Source: an uncultured Alphaproteobacteria bacterium
GTDB lineage: Bacteria; Pseudomonadota; Alphaproteobacteria; CAKMZR01
NCBI GenBank assembly: GCA_929200455.1
Contig: CAKMZR010000017.1
Coordinates: 1-16,776, forward strand
Direction of reading: 5' to 3'
DNA: 16,776 nucleotides
Below, piece by piece: positions 1 to 8,068 of the stretch. Position 1 is the stretch's first letter. Every line of letters starts with the position of its first letter. Under the pieces are notes generated by a model. The model did no database searches and was not told the DNA's origin. It was given only the letters and a program-made list of their open reading frames with translations. A program made the position numbers and the translations under genes.

Positions 1-46
1 GCCTCAAGGTTTGGATTTTGGGGGTATAGGTTTTGGGTTGAGGGTG

Positions 47-1054
47 TCATGAGGAGAGGTTTTGGTTTGTAGGGTGCGAGGATGCGGCACGGGCAAGACG
101 GTCATTGATGGTGATGCCGAGGCCTTGATTGGGTATGGGGGCGACTGCAATGGATGTGAAGGGCTCGCGGTCGAGGAGGTGGAGGTCGTGGTAGAGATTT
201 TTGGAGGCTTCACGCAGGCACCCTTGAGGGCTTAGGTCTCGTGTGGCAAGAGGGGATCCGGAAAAGCCGAGGAAGGCTTCATGGGTGAGCGGTGTGGTGA
301 CATTCATGCGTAAGGGTCGAGAAGGGGCATAATGAGAAGTCAAACATCCTGGAGACGAGGGTGAAGAAGGAGTTTTTGCAAGGTGTGAAGAAGATTTGTT
401 GTTTTTGAGGTCTGAAGATGAGGATATATTTCCCCAAGGTTTGAGGTCTTCTTTTGTGATGATTCCCGGTCGCAAAAGGGAGATCTGTTGAGGGTTTCGT
501 GCGTCGACGACGGTTGATTCCAATCCAAGCGTGCAAGCCCCGCCGTCTGCGATGAGGATGGTGCCGTCATGAGGGAAGTCTGCAAGGACATGTTCGGGAG
601 AGGTGGGGCTAAGGCGTCCGGAGCGGTTTGCACTCGGCATGGCAAGGGGACAACCAATGTCTCTGATTAAGGATCGGGTGAAGTCATGATCGGGGACTCG
701 CACGGCTAACGTGGGCAGGTTTGCGGACACACAAGAGGCGATATAAAGGTCGGGGGGACGGTCAAGCACGAGGGTGAGAGGTCCGGGCCAAAAGTGGCGG
801 GCAAGATTTTCTTCGCAAGAGTTCATGGCAAAAGTTGCGGCGACGTCCTCCCAAGAGGCGTAATGGACGATAAGCGGGTTGAAAGAGGGTCGTCCTTTTT
901 TTTTGAAAAGGTTCATGACGGCTTGATCGTCGTCAGCCCGAACGGCAAGTCCGTATACGGTTTCTGTGGGGAGAGCGACCATGTGTCCTTTGAGGATCTG
1001 TTCAATCATAAGTTCTCTATGCTGAGGATTATGAATATTCATTTTTTGGGTCAT
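47..1054 (-). CDS. sua5: L-threonylcarbamoyladenylate synthase, Sua5 type
   Basis: Makes threonylcarbamoyl-AMP from threonine, bicarbonate and ATP, the first step of t6A formation at position 37 of ANN-decoding tRNAs; cytoplasmic. The YrdC domain fills about residues 15-200: PTETVYGL at 29-36, KKKGRP at 51-56, WPGPLT at 89-94 and MPSANRSG at 139-146, all hallmark nucleotide/threonine-binding motifs. A proline/serine-rich linker then leads to the HYAP element and a C-terminal Sua5 domain ending in the typical APIPNQGLG...NDRLARAA segment. At 335 residues it is full-length Sua5, not the short YrdC form. Two candidate starts (residues 1 and 5) are close together and neither has a Shine-Dalgarno site. 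It follows ispB by 80 bases and may share its transcript. The invariant KKK is encoded by a run of nine A on the mRNA (plus-strand T9 at 896-904). Assignment is firm. Confidence 0.96.
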   Translation of the reverse strand: MTQKMNIHNPQHRELMIEQILKGHMVALPTETVYGLAVRADDDQAVMNLFKKKGRPSFNPLIVHYASWEDVAATFAMNSCEENLARHFWPGPLTLVLDRPPDLYIASCVSANLPTLAVRVPDHDFTRSLIRDIGCPLAMPSANRSGRLSPTSPEHVLADFPHDGTILIADGGACTLGLESTVVDARNPQQISLLRPGIITKEDLKPWGNISSSSDLKNNKSSSHLAKTPSSPSSPGCLTSHYAPSRPLRMNVTTPLTHEAFLGFSGSPLATRDLSPQGCLREASKNLYHDLHLLDREPFTSIAVAPIPNQGLGITINDRLARAASSHPTNQNLSS

Positions 1055-1134
1055 GAGCCATCTGGGTGCTTGGATGTTGGATGCTTGGGTCTGGGCGTTG
1101 GGTGCTTGGGACGTTGTTTTGTGGTCTCAGGCTG
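1055..1134. repeat. G/T-rich degenerate repeats in ispB-sua5 spacer
   Basis: Three imperfect copies of a ttgggtgcttggg-like element lie at about 1064-1073, 1077-1089 and 1098-1110. The copies are separated by 3 and 8 bases. A related gggtgcttgg element recurs in the hflK leader near 15379. No hairpin or promoter is apparent. These could be decayed short tandem duplications in a G/T-biased spacer. Confidence 0.5.
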
Positions 1135-2133
1135 TTAGGCTATGCGGCTTTCGCAGTAATTGAGAAAACCTTCCATGGCATTTCTGTAGATATTGTCTTC
1201 AAAAGTCGCCAGACACATTCTGGCTTTTTTTATGCGTTCTTCTGCTTTTTTTCTGACGGTTTCGAACACAAGATGACGCCGCATGATGGACAAAGCTTTT
1301 TCTCGATCTTTTTCGCTAGGAGCAGAAGGAGAATGCAAGAGTTCATGCCAGAAGACTTGTTCTTCTGTATTGGCGAGGGTCATGGCGATGATCATGGGGT
1401 AGGTAAGTTTTTTTTCTGCGAAGTCGCGTCCGACATCTTTTTTTATGATTTGGGCGTTTCCGGTATAATCGAGGAGGTCGTCGACAATTTGGAAGGCCAT
1501 ACCGATTTCTTCTCCTAAGGAGTGAAGGCGAGAGATTTCGTCTTTTTTTGCTCCGGCTAAGAGTCCGCCGATGGTTGTTGCGACGCTGAAAAGGGCTGCG
1601 GTTTTGTGTTTTACGATGTTGAGGTAGGCTTTTTCGGAGGTATCAAGACGTTCCAGCCAGTAGAGTTGCAAGAGTTCTCCTTGAGCCAACATGGAAGACG
1701 CCCATGAGAGTTGTTCTATGACGCCTGGTGTTTTGCATTGGTCCATGATGGCTAAGGTTTGGGCGAAGATGTAGTCCCCTACGAGGATGGCGCGTTTGTT
1801 TCCCCAGAGGGAATGAGCGGTGGGTTGGTCTCTTCTGGCGGAAGATTCGTCGATGACGTCGTCATGTAGGAGGCTAGCGGAGTGTAGGAGTTCCATACAT
1901 GCGGCGGGTCCTGCGAGTTGAGAGCCTTTGTATCCGCACATGCGTGCGGTTCCGATGCACAAGAGGGGACGGAGTCGTTTTCCGCCTGATTTGAGGATGT
2001 GGCTTCCGATGATGGATGTGATGGGGAGTCCGCCTTCGAGGGCGTGGTTGATGACGGAATCGACTTCTTTTCTGTCGGAAGTGGTGAGTTCGAGAAGAGG
2101 AGCCAATTGGGAAGAGAAGGAGGAAGAGCTCAT
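1135..2133 (-). CDS. ispB: Long-chain trans-polyprenyl diphosphate synthase (octaprenyl type)
   Basis: Condenses isopentenyl diphosphate units onto an allylic primer to make the long isoprenoid tail of ubiquinone. The first aspartate-rich motif DDVID is at residues 91-95 and the second, DDLLD, at 218-222; GKRLRP at 51-56 and the downstream KDVGRDFAEKKLTYP block (about 232-246) are also present. The residue five positions before the first motif is alanine (A86), a small residue that in this family permits long products, so an octaprenyl-type enzyme is more likely than a farnesyl synthase. The length of 332 residues is normal for IspB/SdsA. It lies 33 bases after the MATE gene on the same strand and is followed by sua5. 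The exact chain length is inferred, not read. No Shine-Dalgarno is visible before the ATG. Confidence 0.93.
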   Translation of the reverse strand: MSSSSFSSQLAPLLELTTSDRKEVDSVINHALEGGLPITSIIGSHILKSGGKRLRPLLCIGTARMCGYKGSQLAGPAACMELLHSASLLHDDVIDESSARRDQPTAHSLWGNKRAILVGDYIFAQTLAIMDQCKTPGVIEQLSWASSMLAQGELLQLYWLERLDTSEKAYLNIVKHKTAALFSVATTIGGLLAGAKKDEISRLHSLGEEIGMAFQIVDDLLDYTGNAQIIKKDVGRDFAEKKLTYPMIIAMTLANTEEQVFWHELLHSPSAPSEKDREKALSIMRRHLVFETVRKKAEERIKKARMCLATFEDNIYRNAMEGFLNYCESRIA

Positions 2134-2166
2134 GATAGGGGTTTATTTGGGAATGATTTTTCGGTT

Positions 2167-3531
2167 TTAGGGGTGAGGTGGTTGGTGTTGATTTGGGGGT
2201 TGTGAAGGTATTTCTGGTGATAGGGAAAGGAGGAGTCGAGGAACGAGCAGACTGAGAATGGTTGTTCTTAGGAGGAAAAAGATGACGAGGCTTGCCCAAA
2301 TTCCTTGTGCTCCGTAGGTTTGTGGAAGCAGGTATATCATGAAGGCAAAAGCGGCAAAACACAAGATCATAGAATTGCGAATGAGGATGGTGAGTCCGGC
2401 ACCGAGGAAGAGTCCGTCTAGGGTATTGAATCCGACGATGAAGAGGGGGAAGAAGGTCATGAGTAGGAGGTATTCTTGGGCATGATTTTGAATGGATGTG
2501 AGGTTGGTTTGGAGAGAGATGATGAGTTCGCCGCCGAAGAAGAAGAAGCAGGAGTAAGCGGCGGTCATGAGGAAGGCCCAAGCGAAAACGGCTTTGATGA
2601 CCTGTAGTCCTTGTTTTTTTGATTGTGCACCTTTTGCTCTTCCCATGCAGACTTCGCCGGCATCGGCGAAGCCGTCGAGTCCGTAGGTGGTGAGGAGGAC
2701 GAAGGTCATGAGGACGGTATTTGTGGCGAGGATTTCTGTTTGGATTTCGCCGCTTTTGACGAAGAAGAGGGTGAAAGAGGATTGGAGGAGGAGGGATCGG
2801 ACGAAGAGGTGGGTATTCATGCGAAAGATGGAGAAGAGTCTGGAGGGTTTGAAGGTGAGTTTGATATGGTGTTGGAGTTGGAATTTGAGGGCGGGAGCGA
2901 CGAAGGCGAGGGCGATGAGGGCGCCGAAGTAGGATGCGATGAAGGTTCCCCAAGCGATGCCTTCGATTCCCCAGGAGAAGACGAAGACCAAGAAGAGGCT
3001 TGAGGTTGCGTTGATAATTCCGGCAATGAGGGTGATGATGAGGATTTTTGCGGGTTGTCCTTTTCCGAGGAGCCACCCTGAGCAGACGAGGATGAAGAGT
3101 TGAGCGGGTATGTCGAAAAGTCGGATGGAGAGGTAGAGGGAGAGGGGTTCGACGATGTCTGTTTGTGGGTTGCTAAGGTGGAGAGAGAGGAAGAGGAAGA
3201 AGGGTTGCAAGAGGAGGAAGAGGCATCCGAGGACGAGGGCCCATGTGCATCCCATTTGGAGGGAGAGAGAGATTTCCGAGGGGTTGTTGGCGCCTGAGGC
3301 TTGGGCGGTTTTGGCGGAAGTGCTCATTCTCAGAAAGTGACAGCACCCGAGGATGATGCCGTGAAACTGTGTCCCGAGGGCGAGGGATGCGAGGAGGGAA
3401 GGGTCGCTGAGATGTCCTGCGATGGCAATATCGACAAGACTAAGGAGGGGCAATGTGATATTGATGAGGATGCTGGGAAGGGCGAGCCGTTTGATTTCCT
3501 GCATGGTGTGTGATTGAAAGAAGGGGAGCAT
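2167..3531 (-). CDS. MATE-family efflux transporter, DinF-like
   Basis: An inner-membrane cation-coupled drug/metabolite antiporter by family. About twelve hydrophobic segments span the 454 residues, the usual MATE size. The N-terminal stretch LALPSILINITLPLLSLVDI (16-35) followed by AGHL, and the later FLRMSTSAKTAQASGA segment (67-82), are characteristic of the DinF branch, which carries VDTAVVGHL and FLRMGTTGLTAQ-like sequences. The conserved aspartate of helix 1 is D34. Substrate cannot be inferred. A second ATG at residue 10 would give an equally good N-terminus; neither start has a Shine-Dalgarno. It heads the cluster MATE-ispB-sua5 and is divergent from apbE across 64 bases, in which I could not identify a convincing promoter for either gene. 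The tail after the last helix is short and rich in Pro, Gln and His. Confidence 0.92.
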   Translation of the reverse strand: MLPFFQSHTMQEIKRLALPSILINITLPLLSLVDIAIAGHLSDPSLLASLALGTQFHGIILGCCHFLRMSTSAKTAQASGANNPSEISLSLQMGCTWALVLGCLFLLLQPFFLFLSLHLSNPQTDIVEPLSLYLSIRLFDIPAQLFILVCSGWLLGKGQPAKILIITLIAGIINATSSLFLVFVFSWGIEGIAWGTFIASYFGALIALAFVAPALKFQLQHHIKLTFKPSRLFSIFRMNTHLFVRSLLLQSSFTLFFVKSGEIQTEILATNTVLMTFVLLTTYGLDGFADAGEVCMGRAKGAQSKKQGLQVIKAVFAWAFLMTAAYSCFFFFGGELIISLQTNLTSIQNHAQEYLLLMTFFPLFIVGFNTLDGLFLGAGLTILIRNSMILCFAAFAFMIYLLPQTYGAQGIWASLVIFFLLRTTILSLLVPRLLLSLSPEIPSQPPNQHQPPHP

Positions 3532-3595
3532 GAGGTTTTTTCGGTAGCGTTTGGGTTGTGGATTTTTTGGAGAGAACCAAGAGAAAGGATAGAGG

Positions 3596-4690
3596 ATGTG
3601 GGGTATAAAGTTAAGAGATCATAAGCCCTTGTTTTTTTTGGTGTTGGTGGGTTTGGTTCTTTTGGGCTATGTGGTGTATTACTCTGGGGAGAAGGCGGGG
3701 GTTTCTGAGGAGGTGTACAGTTATGGGGGTGAAACGATGGGTACGGGTTATGTGGTGAAGGTGAGGGGTGTATTTTCTGATGATATTCTTCATAGTTTTG
3801 CTGAGGATACGGAAGAGATTTTGGGTTCTATTGATGAGGAGATGTCGACGTGGCGAGAGGATTCGGTACTTTCTCGTTTTAATCGTGACGGGGGATTGTC
3901 GTGGTTTTCTGTTTCGGCGAGGATGGTGGAGATGGTGGAGACGGCGTCTTATCTTACGGACGTGACGTCGGGAGCTTATGATGTGACGGGGGGTTCTTTG
4001 TATGGTCTTTGGGGTTGGGAGGGTGGGGGTGTGAAGAGGAAGCCGTCGGAAGAAGAGATAGGGGATCGTTTGGGTGAGATTGGGATGGATAAGTTTGAGT
4101 TTCGCAAAGATCCGCCTTCGTGGCGTAAGCGTGTGGAGGGATTGCGGGTGGATCTTTCTTCTATAGCGAAGGGTTATGCGGTGGACGCGGTGGGTTTGAT
4201 GTTGGAGGGAGAGGGTGTTTCTGACTATCTTGTAGAGATTGGCGGCGAGGTTCGGGTACGGGGTAGGAAGAGTCTGTATGAGGATTGGCGTGTGGCGGTG
4301 GAAGTTCCGACGACGGGTGAGAGGCGAATAAACACAATTTTGCGTTTGCGGGATGTGGGGATGGCGACGTCGGGTGACTACCGTAATTTTTTTGAGGAGG
4401 GGGGTAGGCGTTATGCACATATTTTGGATCCGCGTACGGGTTATCCTGTGAAGAGTCGTTTGGCGTCTGTGACGGTAATTGCGAAGACGACGGCCCTTGC
4501 AGACGGTCTTGCGACGGCATTATTTGCGATGGGGGAGAAGAAGGCTCGTTCTCTTGCTTGGGTGATGAATTGGCCTGTACTTTTGCTTATGCACGGGGAG
4601 GAGGGTCGTTTTGATCGTTGGTATTCTCCTGCCTTTGAATCTCTGGATTTGCATGTGACGGAGGTTCAAGAGGAGGAAGCACAACGCTGA
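3596..4690 (+). CDS. apbE: FAD:protein FMN transferase (ApbE), membrane-anchored
   Basis: Attaches FMN covalently from FAD to threonine of exported flavoproteins such as NqrC/RnfG-type subunits; acts on the periplasmic side. One hydrophobic helix at about residues 12-29 anchors the N-terminus. There is no cysteine after it, so this is not the lipoprotein form common in Gammaproteobacteria. Family motifs in order: MGTGYVVKV (48-56), MSTWREDSVLSRFN (83-96), GAYDVTGG (126-133), VDLSSIAKGYAVD (185-197), EIGGEVRVRG (214-223), SGDYRNFF (259-266), HILDPRTGYP (275-284) and the Mg-binding region TTALADGLATALFAMG (298-313). The 364 residues are normal. The start is supported by AAAGGA six bases upstream. 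It is an isolated plus-strand gene, G/T-rich in third positions. No NqrC/RnfG-like partner with an obvious flavinylation motif is in the window, so its target is unknown. Confidence 0.95.
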   Translation: MWGIKLRDHKPLFFLVLVGLVLLGYVVYYSGEKAGVSEEVYSYGGETMGTGYVVKVRGVFSDDILHSFAEDTEEILGSIDEEMSTWREDSVLSRFNRDGGLSWFSVSARMVEMVETASYLTDVTSGAYDVTGGSLYGLWGWEGGGVKRKPSEEEIGDRLGEIGMDKFEFRKDPPSWRKRVEGLRVDLSSIAKGYAVDAVGLMLEGEGVSDYLVEIGGEVRVRGRKSLYEDWRVAVEVPTTGERRINTILRLRDVGMATSGDYRNFFEEGGRRYAHILDPRTGYPVKSRLASVTVIAKTTALADGLATALFAMGEKKARSLAWVMNWPVLLLMHGEEGRFDRWYSPAFESLDLHVTEVQEEEAQR

Positions 4691-4766
4691 TGATGTGGAA
4701 CAGAGAGTCCTCCCAAAGGAAGGCGTGCAAGTTAAGGGAGGAGGCACAAGAAAGGGGGGATAGACG

Positions 4767-5759
4767 TTAGGGAATAAGAACGGTAAGACCTGTGGTTTTT
4801 CTTTCTTCGAGGGCACGATGGGCGGTTTGGACGTCACGTAGGGAGAAGCGTTGATGGATTTTCATGACGGAAGGGTGGGAGGAGAGGAAATTGAAAAGTC
4901 GGGAAGCGGAGAGTTCGAGTTCTTGTCGTGTGGCGGTGTAGGCGGCGAGGGTGGGTCTTGTGAGGAAGAGGGAACCGTGGGAAGCGAGAATGCCTAGGTT
5001 GACGTTGGATACGGGTCCTGAAGCGTTTCCGAAGCTGACCATCATACCTCTTGGTTGGAGGCATTTTAGGGATTCTTCGAAGGAGTCAGCCCCGATGGAA
5101 TCGTAGACGACGGGGAGGCCGTTGGGTACAAGTTCGCGAATTTTTTGGGAGAAAGACTCGCGGCTTGAAAAGACGTGGTCACACCCGAAGGCAAGAGCAG
5201 TTTCTTTTTTGTGTTCGGCACCGACAGTTCCGATGACGGTTACGTTTTTGCTTTTGAGCCAAGGTATGGCGATTTGTGCGAGTCCCCCTGCGGCGGCGTG
5301 CCAAAGGACGGTATCATGTTCTTTGACTTGGAAGGTTCTGTGGATGAGGTATTCTGCGGTGAGTCCGCGCAACATGAGGCAAGCGGCGGTATCGGAGGGT
5401 ATAGGGTCTGGGAGTTTGAGGAGTTTTTCAGCATTGATATTGCGTTCTTCGCAGTAGGCGCCGAGATCATTTCCGTAGGCGACGCGATCACCGATGGAGA
5501 GATCGGGCAAGATTTTGTGTACATTTTTTCCACATGCCAAGACGATGCCGACGCCTTCACTTCCTAGGATGGTGGGTAGGGGCAAGGGGTAGAGGCCGTT
5601 TCTTTGGTAGATGTCGATAAAGTTGAGGCCGACGGCTTCATGGCGAATCCGCACTTCATGATCGAGGGGAGGAGAGAGGGGGGAGTCTTTCCATAGGAGA
5701 TGGGATGCATCGCCGTAATGTTCGAGAATGATAGCTTTAGAGGTTGGATTATGGTTCAT
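4767..5759 (-). CDS. qor: Quinone oxidoreductase, NADPH-dependent, zinc-free MDR family
   Basis: A medium-chain dehydrogenase/reductase of the zeta-crystallin/QOR type that reduces quinones or enones with NADPH in the cytoplasm. The GroES-like N-terminal domain carries LNFIDIYQRNGLYPLPLP (45-62) and GSEGVG (66-71), a close match to the QOR signature. The Rossmann cofactor domain contains HAAAGGLAQIAIP (154-166), then GTVGAEHKKETALAFGCDHV, and VYDSIGADSFEESL further on. Catalytic zinc ligands of alcohol dehydrogenases are absent, as expected. The usual AAGGVG nucleotide loop reads AAAGGLAQ, losing one glycine, a mild oddity. The 330 residues fit the family. It starts 22 bases after the metF-like gene and is probably the last gene of that cluster. 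It converges with apbE over 76 bases. True substrate is uncertain. Confidence 0.9.
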   Translation of the reverse strand: MNHNPTSKAIILEHYGDASHLLWKDSPLSPPLDHEVRIRHEAVGLNFIDIYQRNGLYPLPLPTILGSEGVGIVLACGKNVHKILPDLSIGDRVAYGNDLGAYCEERNINAEKLLKLPDPIPSDTAACLMLRGLTAEYLIHRTFQVKEHDTVLWHAAAGGLAQIAIPWLKSKNVTVIGTVGAEHKKETALAFGCDHVFSSRESFSQKIRELVPNGLPVVYDSIGADSFEESLKCLQPRGMMVSFGNASGPVSNVNLGILASHGSLFLTRPTLAAYTATRQELELSASRLFNFLSSHPSVMKIHQRFSLRDVQTAHRALEERKTTGLTVLIP

Positions 5760-5781
5760 GGACTTCTCAGGCTGGGGTTTT

Positions 5782-6681
5782 TCAGGAAGGGAGGTTTTGG
5801 GTTTGAGATTTTTTTAGGAATTCGTCACGCCAAGCGAGGGTTTTGACGAGTCCTCCGAAGGGATAGAGGTGGAATCCTGTGATGGGAGATATTTTTGGGT
5901 CTGAGGAGGTATGGAGGGCGATGTCGTTGAGGAGGGCGTCGGGAGCTTGTTTTTGGGTGAGGAGGGCGATTTGTTTCATTTTTTGGCTGAGAAACCGCAT
6001 GGAATTGCCGACGCCACAAGCTTTTGCGTGTCGGTAGAGGGTTTTTACGGTGGCGATTCCTGGGATTCCGAGGTGTATGGGGATTTGGTTTCCGGATTCG
6101 GAGAGCAAATCTATCCAAGTGAGAATGGGTTTGAAGGCGAAGCAAAATTGGGTGACGAGGTGGCAAGAGACGTGGGGATGGTCTTGAGCCCAAATGTTTT
6201 TTTGTTCGAGGGCTTTGAGGATTTGGTCTTGGGGAATGTCTGGTGATCCTTCGGGGTGTCCTGCGAAGTAGAGGCTATGGGTTTCTGTATTGAAAAGCCC
6301 TGTATTGAGGAGGTCCGTGGAGGAGGAGAAGGGACCGCATTGGTGGGGGCTGCTTCCGCCGAGTAGGAGGAATTGGGATGGATTTGAGGGTGAAGAGAGG
6401 AGGGCGAGGCCTTCTTCCAGCTCTTGAGGATTTTGGAGGTTTCGGGCGGCGATGTGGGCTACGCCTATCATGCCTTCTTGTCGGAGTCGAAGCACGGTGT
6501 GCACGGTTTGGAGGAAGGGTTGTTCGGGAAGGTGTGTGACAAAAACTCGCGTTTTGGGAGCGAGAAGGTCTGCGAAGGATTCGACGGACTGTGCGGCAAG
6601 GGGCGTGACTTCGAAGCTACATTTTGCGAGCCATAGATGAGAGGTTGTCATTTCTGGGAGAGGACGAGGAGATGGAGTCAT
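5782..6681 (-). CDS. Methylenetetrahydrofolate reductase superfamily protein (MetF-like)
   Basis: Resembles the TIM-barrel flavin enzyme that reduces 5,10-methylene-THF to 5-methyl-THF, the methyl donor for methionine synthesis. Seen: CSFEVTP at 21-27 places a glutamate (E24) where MetF has its general acid; VTQFCFAF at 176-183 matches the folate-binding TQFFF strand; GIPGIA at 205-210 matches the G(I/L)xP loop; GVGNSMRFLS near 223-232 and HLYPFGG at 271-277 match the divergent MetF-like group seen in Alphaproteobacteria. At the position of the MetF LRGD loop it reads LLGGS (106-110), so the flavin-proximal aspartate is missing. This makes catalysis of the standard reaction less certain. The 299 residues are normal. 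A second ATG at residue 11 is possible; no Shine-Dalgarno precedes either. It sits between argJ (89 bases) and qor (22 bases), all in one direction. Confidence 0.78.
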   Translation of the reverse strand: MTPSPRPLPEMTTSHLWLAKCSFEVTPLAAQSVESFADLLAPKTRVFVTHLPEQPFLQTVHTVLRLRQEGMIGVAHIAARNLQNPQELEEGLALLSSPSNPSQFLLLGGSSPHQCGPFSSSTDLLNTGLFNTETHSLYFAGHPEGSPDIPQDQILKALEQKNIWAQDHPHVSCHLVTQFCFAFKPILTWIDLLSESGNQIPIHLGIPGIATVKTLYRHAKACGVGNSMRFLSQKMKQIALLTQKQAPDALLNDIALHTSSDPKISPITGFHLYPFGGLVKTLAWRDEFLKKSQTQNLPS

Positions 6682-6770
6682 GAGCGGTCTTTTATGTATC
6701 TAGAATAGGATTTCTGATGAGGTGGGTGTTTTTGGTGGAAGAGAGAAGGTGAGGTGGAAGGAGGTTAAGG

Positions 6771-8030
6771 TTAGCTCCGGTAATGGGCGTTGATGTCAAC
6801 ATAACCATGGGTGAGGTCGCTGGCATAAACTGTGGCTTCGGCATGGCCCAAAGAAAGTTCAACAGTGATGGAAACGCGATTTTCTTTGACGTGTTTTTCG
6901 CAAAAGGCGACGTGATTATGACATACTTTTCCTTGTTGATAAAGGGGACGGTCGCCGATGAGGATGGAGATGCGGTCACCCTCGAGAGGGATGAAGGTTT
7001 TTCCAAGAGCCATAGCGATTCTGCCCCAATTGAGGTCGCCGCCATGAACAGCGGTTTTGACAAGGGGTGAAGAGGCAACGGAGCGTGCGAAGATTTTGGC
7101 TTCTTCTTGGGTTCGTGCTTGTCGGACGTGAACGGATATAATTTTGGAGGCCCCTTCGCCGTCGCCGACGATTTGGAGGGCGAGGTCATGACAAAGGCTT
7201 TGGAGATGTTCGGAAAAGAGAAGTTCTTGGTGGGCAGAAAGGGTTGGAGATTGTCCTGTGGAGATGAGGAGTACCATATCGCTTGTGGAGGTATCGCCAT
7301 CGACGGTGATGGCGTTGAAGCTGCCCTCGACGGCTTTTTCCAGGAGGTGTTGCAGGCGAGATGCGGGAAGGGAGACGTCGGTAAAGAGGAAGGCGAGCAT
7401 GGTGGCCATATGAGGGGCGACCATCCCTGATCCTTTGGCGATTCCTGAGAGGGCGTAGGTGTTATTTTCGAGGGTAAGCGATCGGGTTGATCCTTTTGGG
7501 AAGGTATCTGTGGTCATGATGGCGGTGGCGGCTTTTTCCCATAGAGACGGGGAAAGAGAGGGAGAAGGTGTGTTGGGAGGGTTGAAGGAGAGGAGGGGAA
7601 AGGCATGGCAAAAGGGGGAGGGGTCGAGTTGTTCTCCGATGACGCCGGTTGACGCCATGAGCACTTGATTTTCGGGGCATTCTAGGGTTTGGGCGAGAGA
7701 GGCACATACGGCAGATAGGGCGTTGACCCCTTGAGTTCCTGTGCAGGTATTGGCGTTGCCGGCATTGACGATGAGTCCTTTTATGAGTCCCTGTTGGATG
7801 GCGGAGCGGGCCCGCACGACGGGGGCTCCGACTATGGAGGAACGCGTGGTCACGCCGGCAAGAGTGGCGGGGGTGTTGGCGGGGGTGGCGGCAGGGGTGT
7901 CGAAGCGTGCAACGAGGAGATTATCTCGAGGATGGTATCGTCCTTCAAGAGAAGCAGTGGCAAAGGAGAGGCCACGAATGGACGCAAGTGAGGGGAATGT
8001 GGAAGGAGCGAAGGGTGAAACGGGGGTCAT
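6771..8030 (-). CDS. argJ: Bifunctional glutamate N-acetyltransferase / ornithine acetyltransferase
   Basis: Transfers acetyl from N-acetylornithine to glutamate and may use acetyl-CoA, closing the cyclic arginine pathway in the cytoplasm. The precursor self-cleaves before a threonine nucleophile: AKGSGMVAPHMATML (198-212, counted from ATG at 8030) places it at T210. The oxyanion region is ASTGVIGEQ (126-134) and NAGNANTCTG (89-98) is the other family block; the C-terminus DLTHGYVDINAHYRS is typical. The open frame extends to a TTG at 8072 that would overlap the upstream gene by 4 bases, but the ATG at 8030 (MTPVSPFAPSTFP) aligns with the usual ArgJ start and gives a standard 419 residues. 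Neither start has a Shine-Dalgarno, so the TTG form, coupled to the upstream gene, remains possible. It implies at least partial arginine biosynthesis. Confidence 0.95.
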   Translation of the reverse strand: MTPVSPFAPSTFPSLASIRGLSFATASLEGRYHPRDNLLVARFDTPAATPANTPATLAGVTTRSSIVGAPVVRARSAIQQGLIKGLIVNAGNANTCTGTQGVNALSAVCASLAQTLECPENQVLMASTGVIGEQLDPSPFCHAFPLLSFNPPNTPSPSLSPSLWEKAATAIMTTDTFPKGSTRSLTLENNTYALSGIAKGSGMVAPHMATMLAFLFTDVSLPASRLQHLLEKAVEGSFNAITVDGDTSTSDMVLLISTGQSPTLSAHQELLFSEHLQSLCHDLALQIVGDGEGASKIISVHVRQARTQEEAKIFARSVASSPLVKTAVHGGDLNWGRIAMALGKTFIPLEGDRISILIGDRPLYQQGKVCHNHVAFCEKHVKENRVSITVELSLGHAEATVYASDLTHGYVDINAHYRS

Positions 8031-8068
8031 TTTGGGGTCTGAGTTGGCGGGTGATGGGCGTTGGGTCT

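Noticed and set aside
1874..3076. A 400-codon open frame on the minus strand
   Set aside because: It overlaps the MATE gene and ispB in another frame and its translation is dominated by Arg, His and Pro, as expected for a shadow frame in strand-biased DNA.
3532..3595. Promoters in the MATE-apbE divergent spacer
   Set aside because: Transcription probably starts here in both directions, but no pair of -35 and -10 elements with acceptable spacing could be read.
4708..4742. Inverted repeat tcctccc / gggagga between apbE and qor as a bidirectional terminator
   Set aside because: The arms are only seven bases with a 21-base loop and no T run follows on either strand, so it does not meet the standard for an intrinsic terminator.
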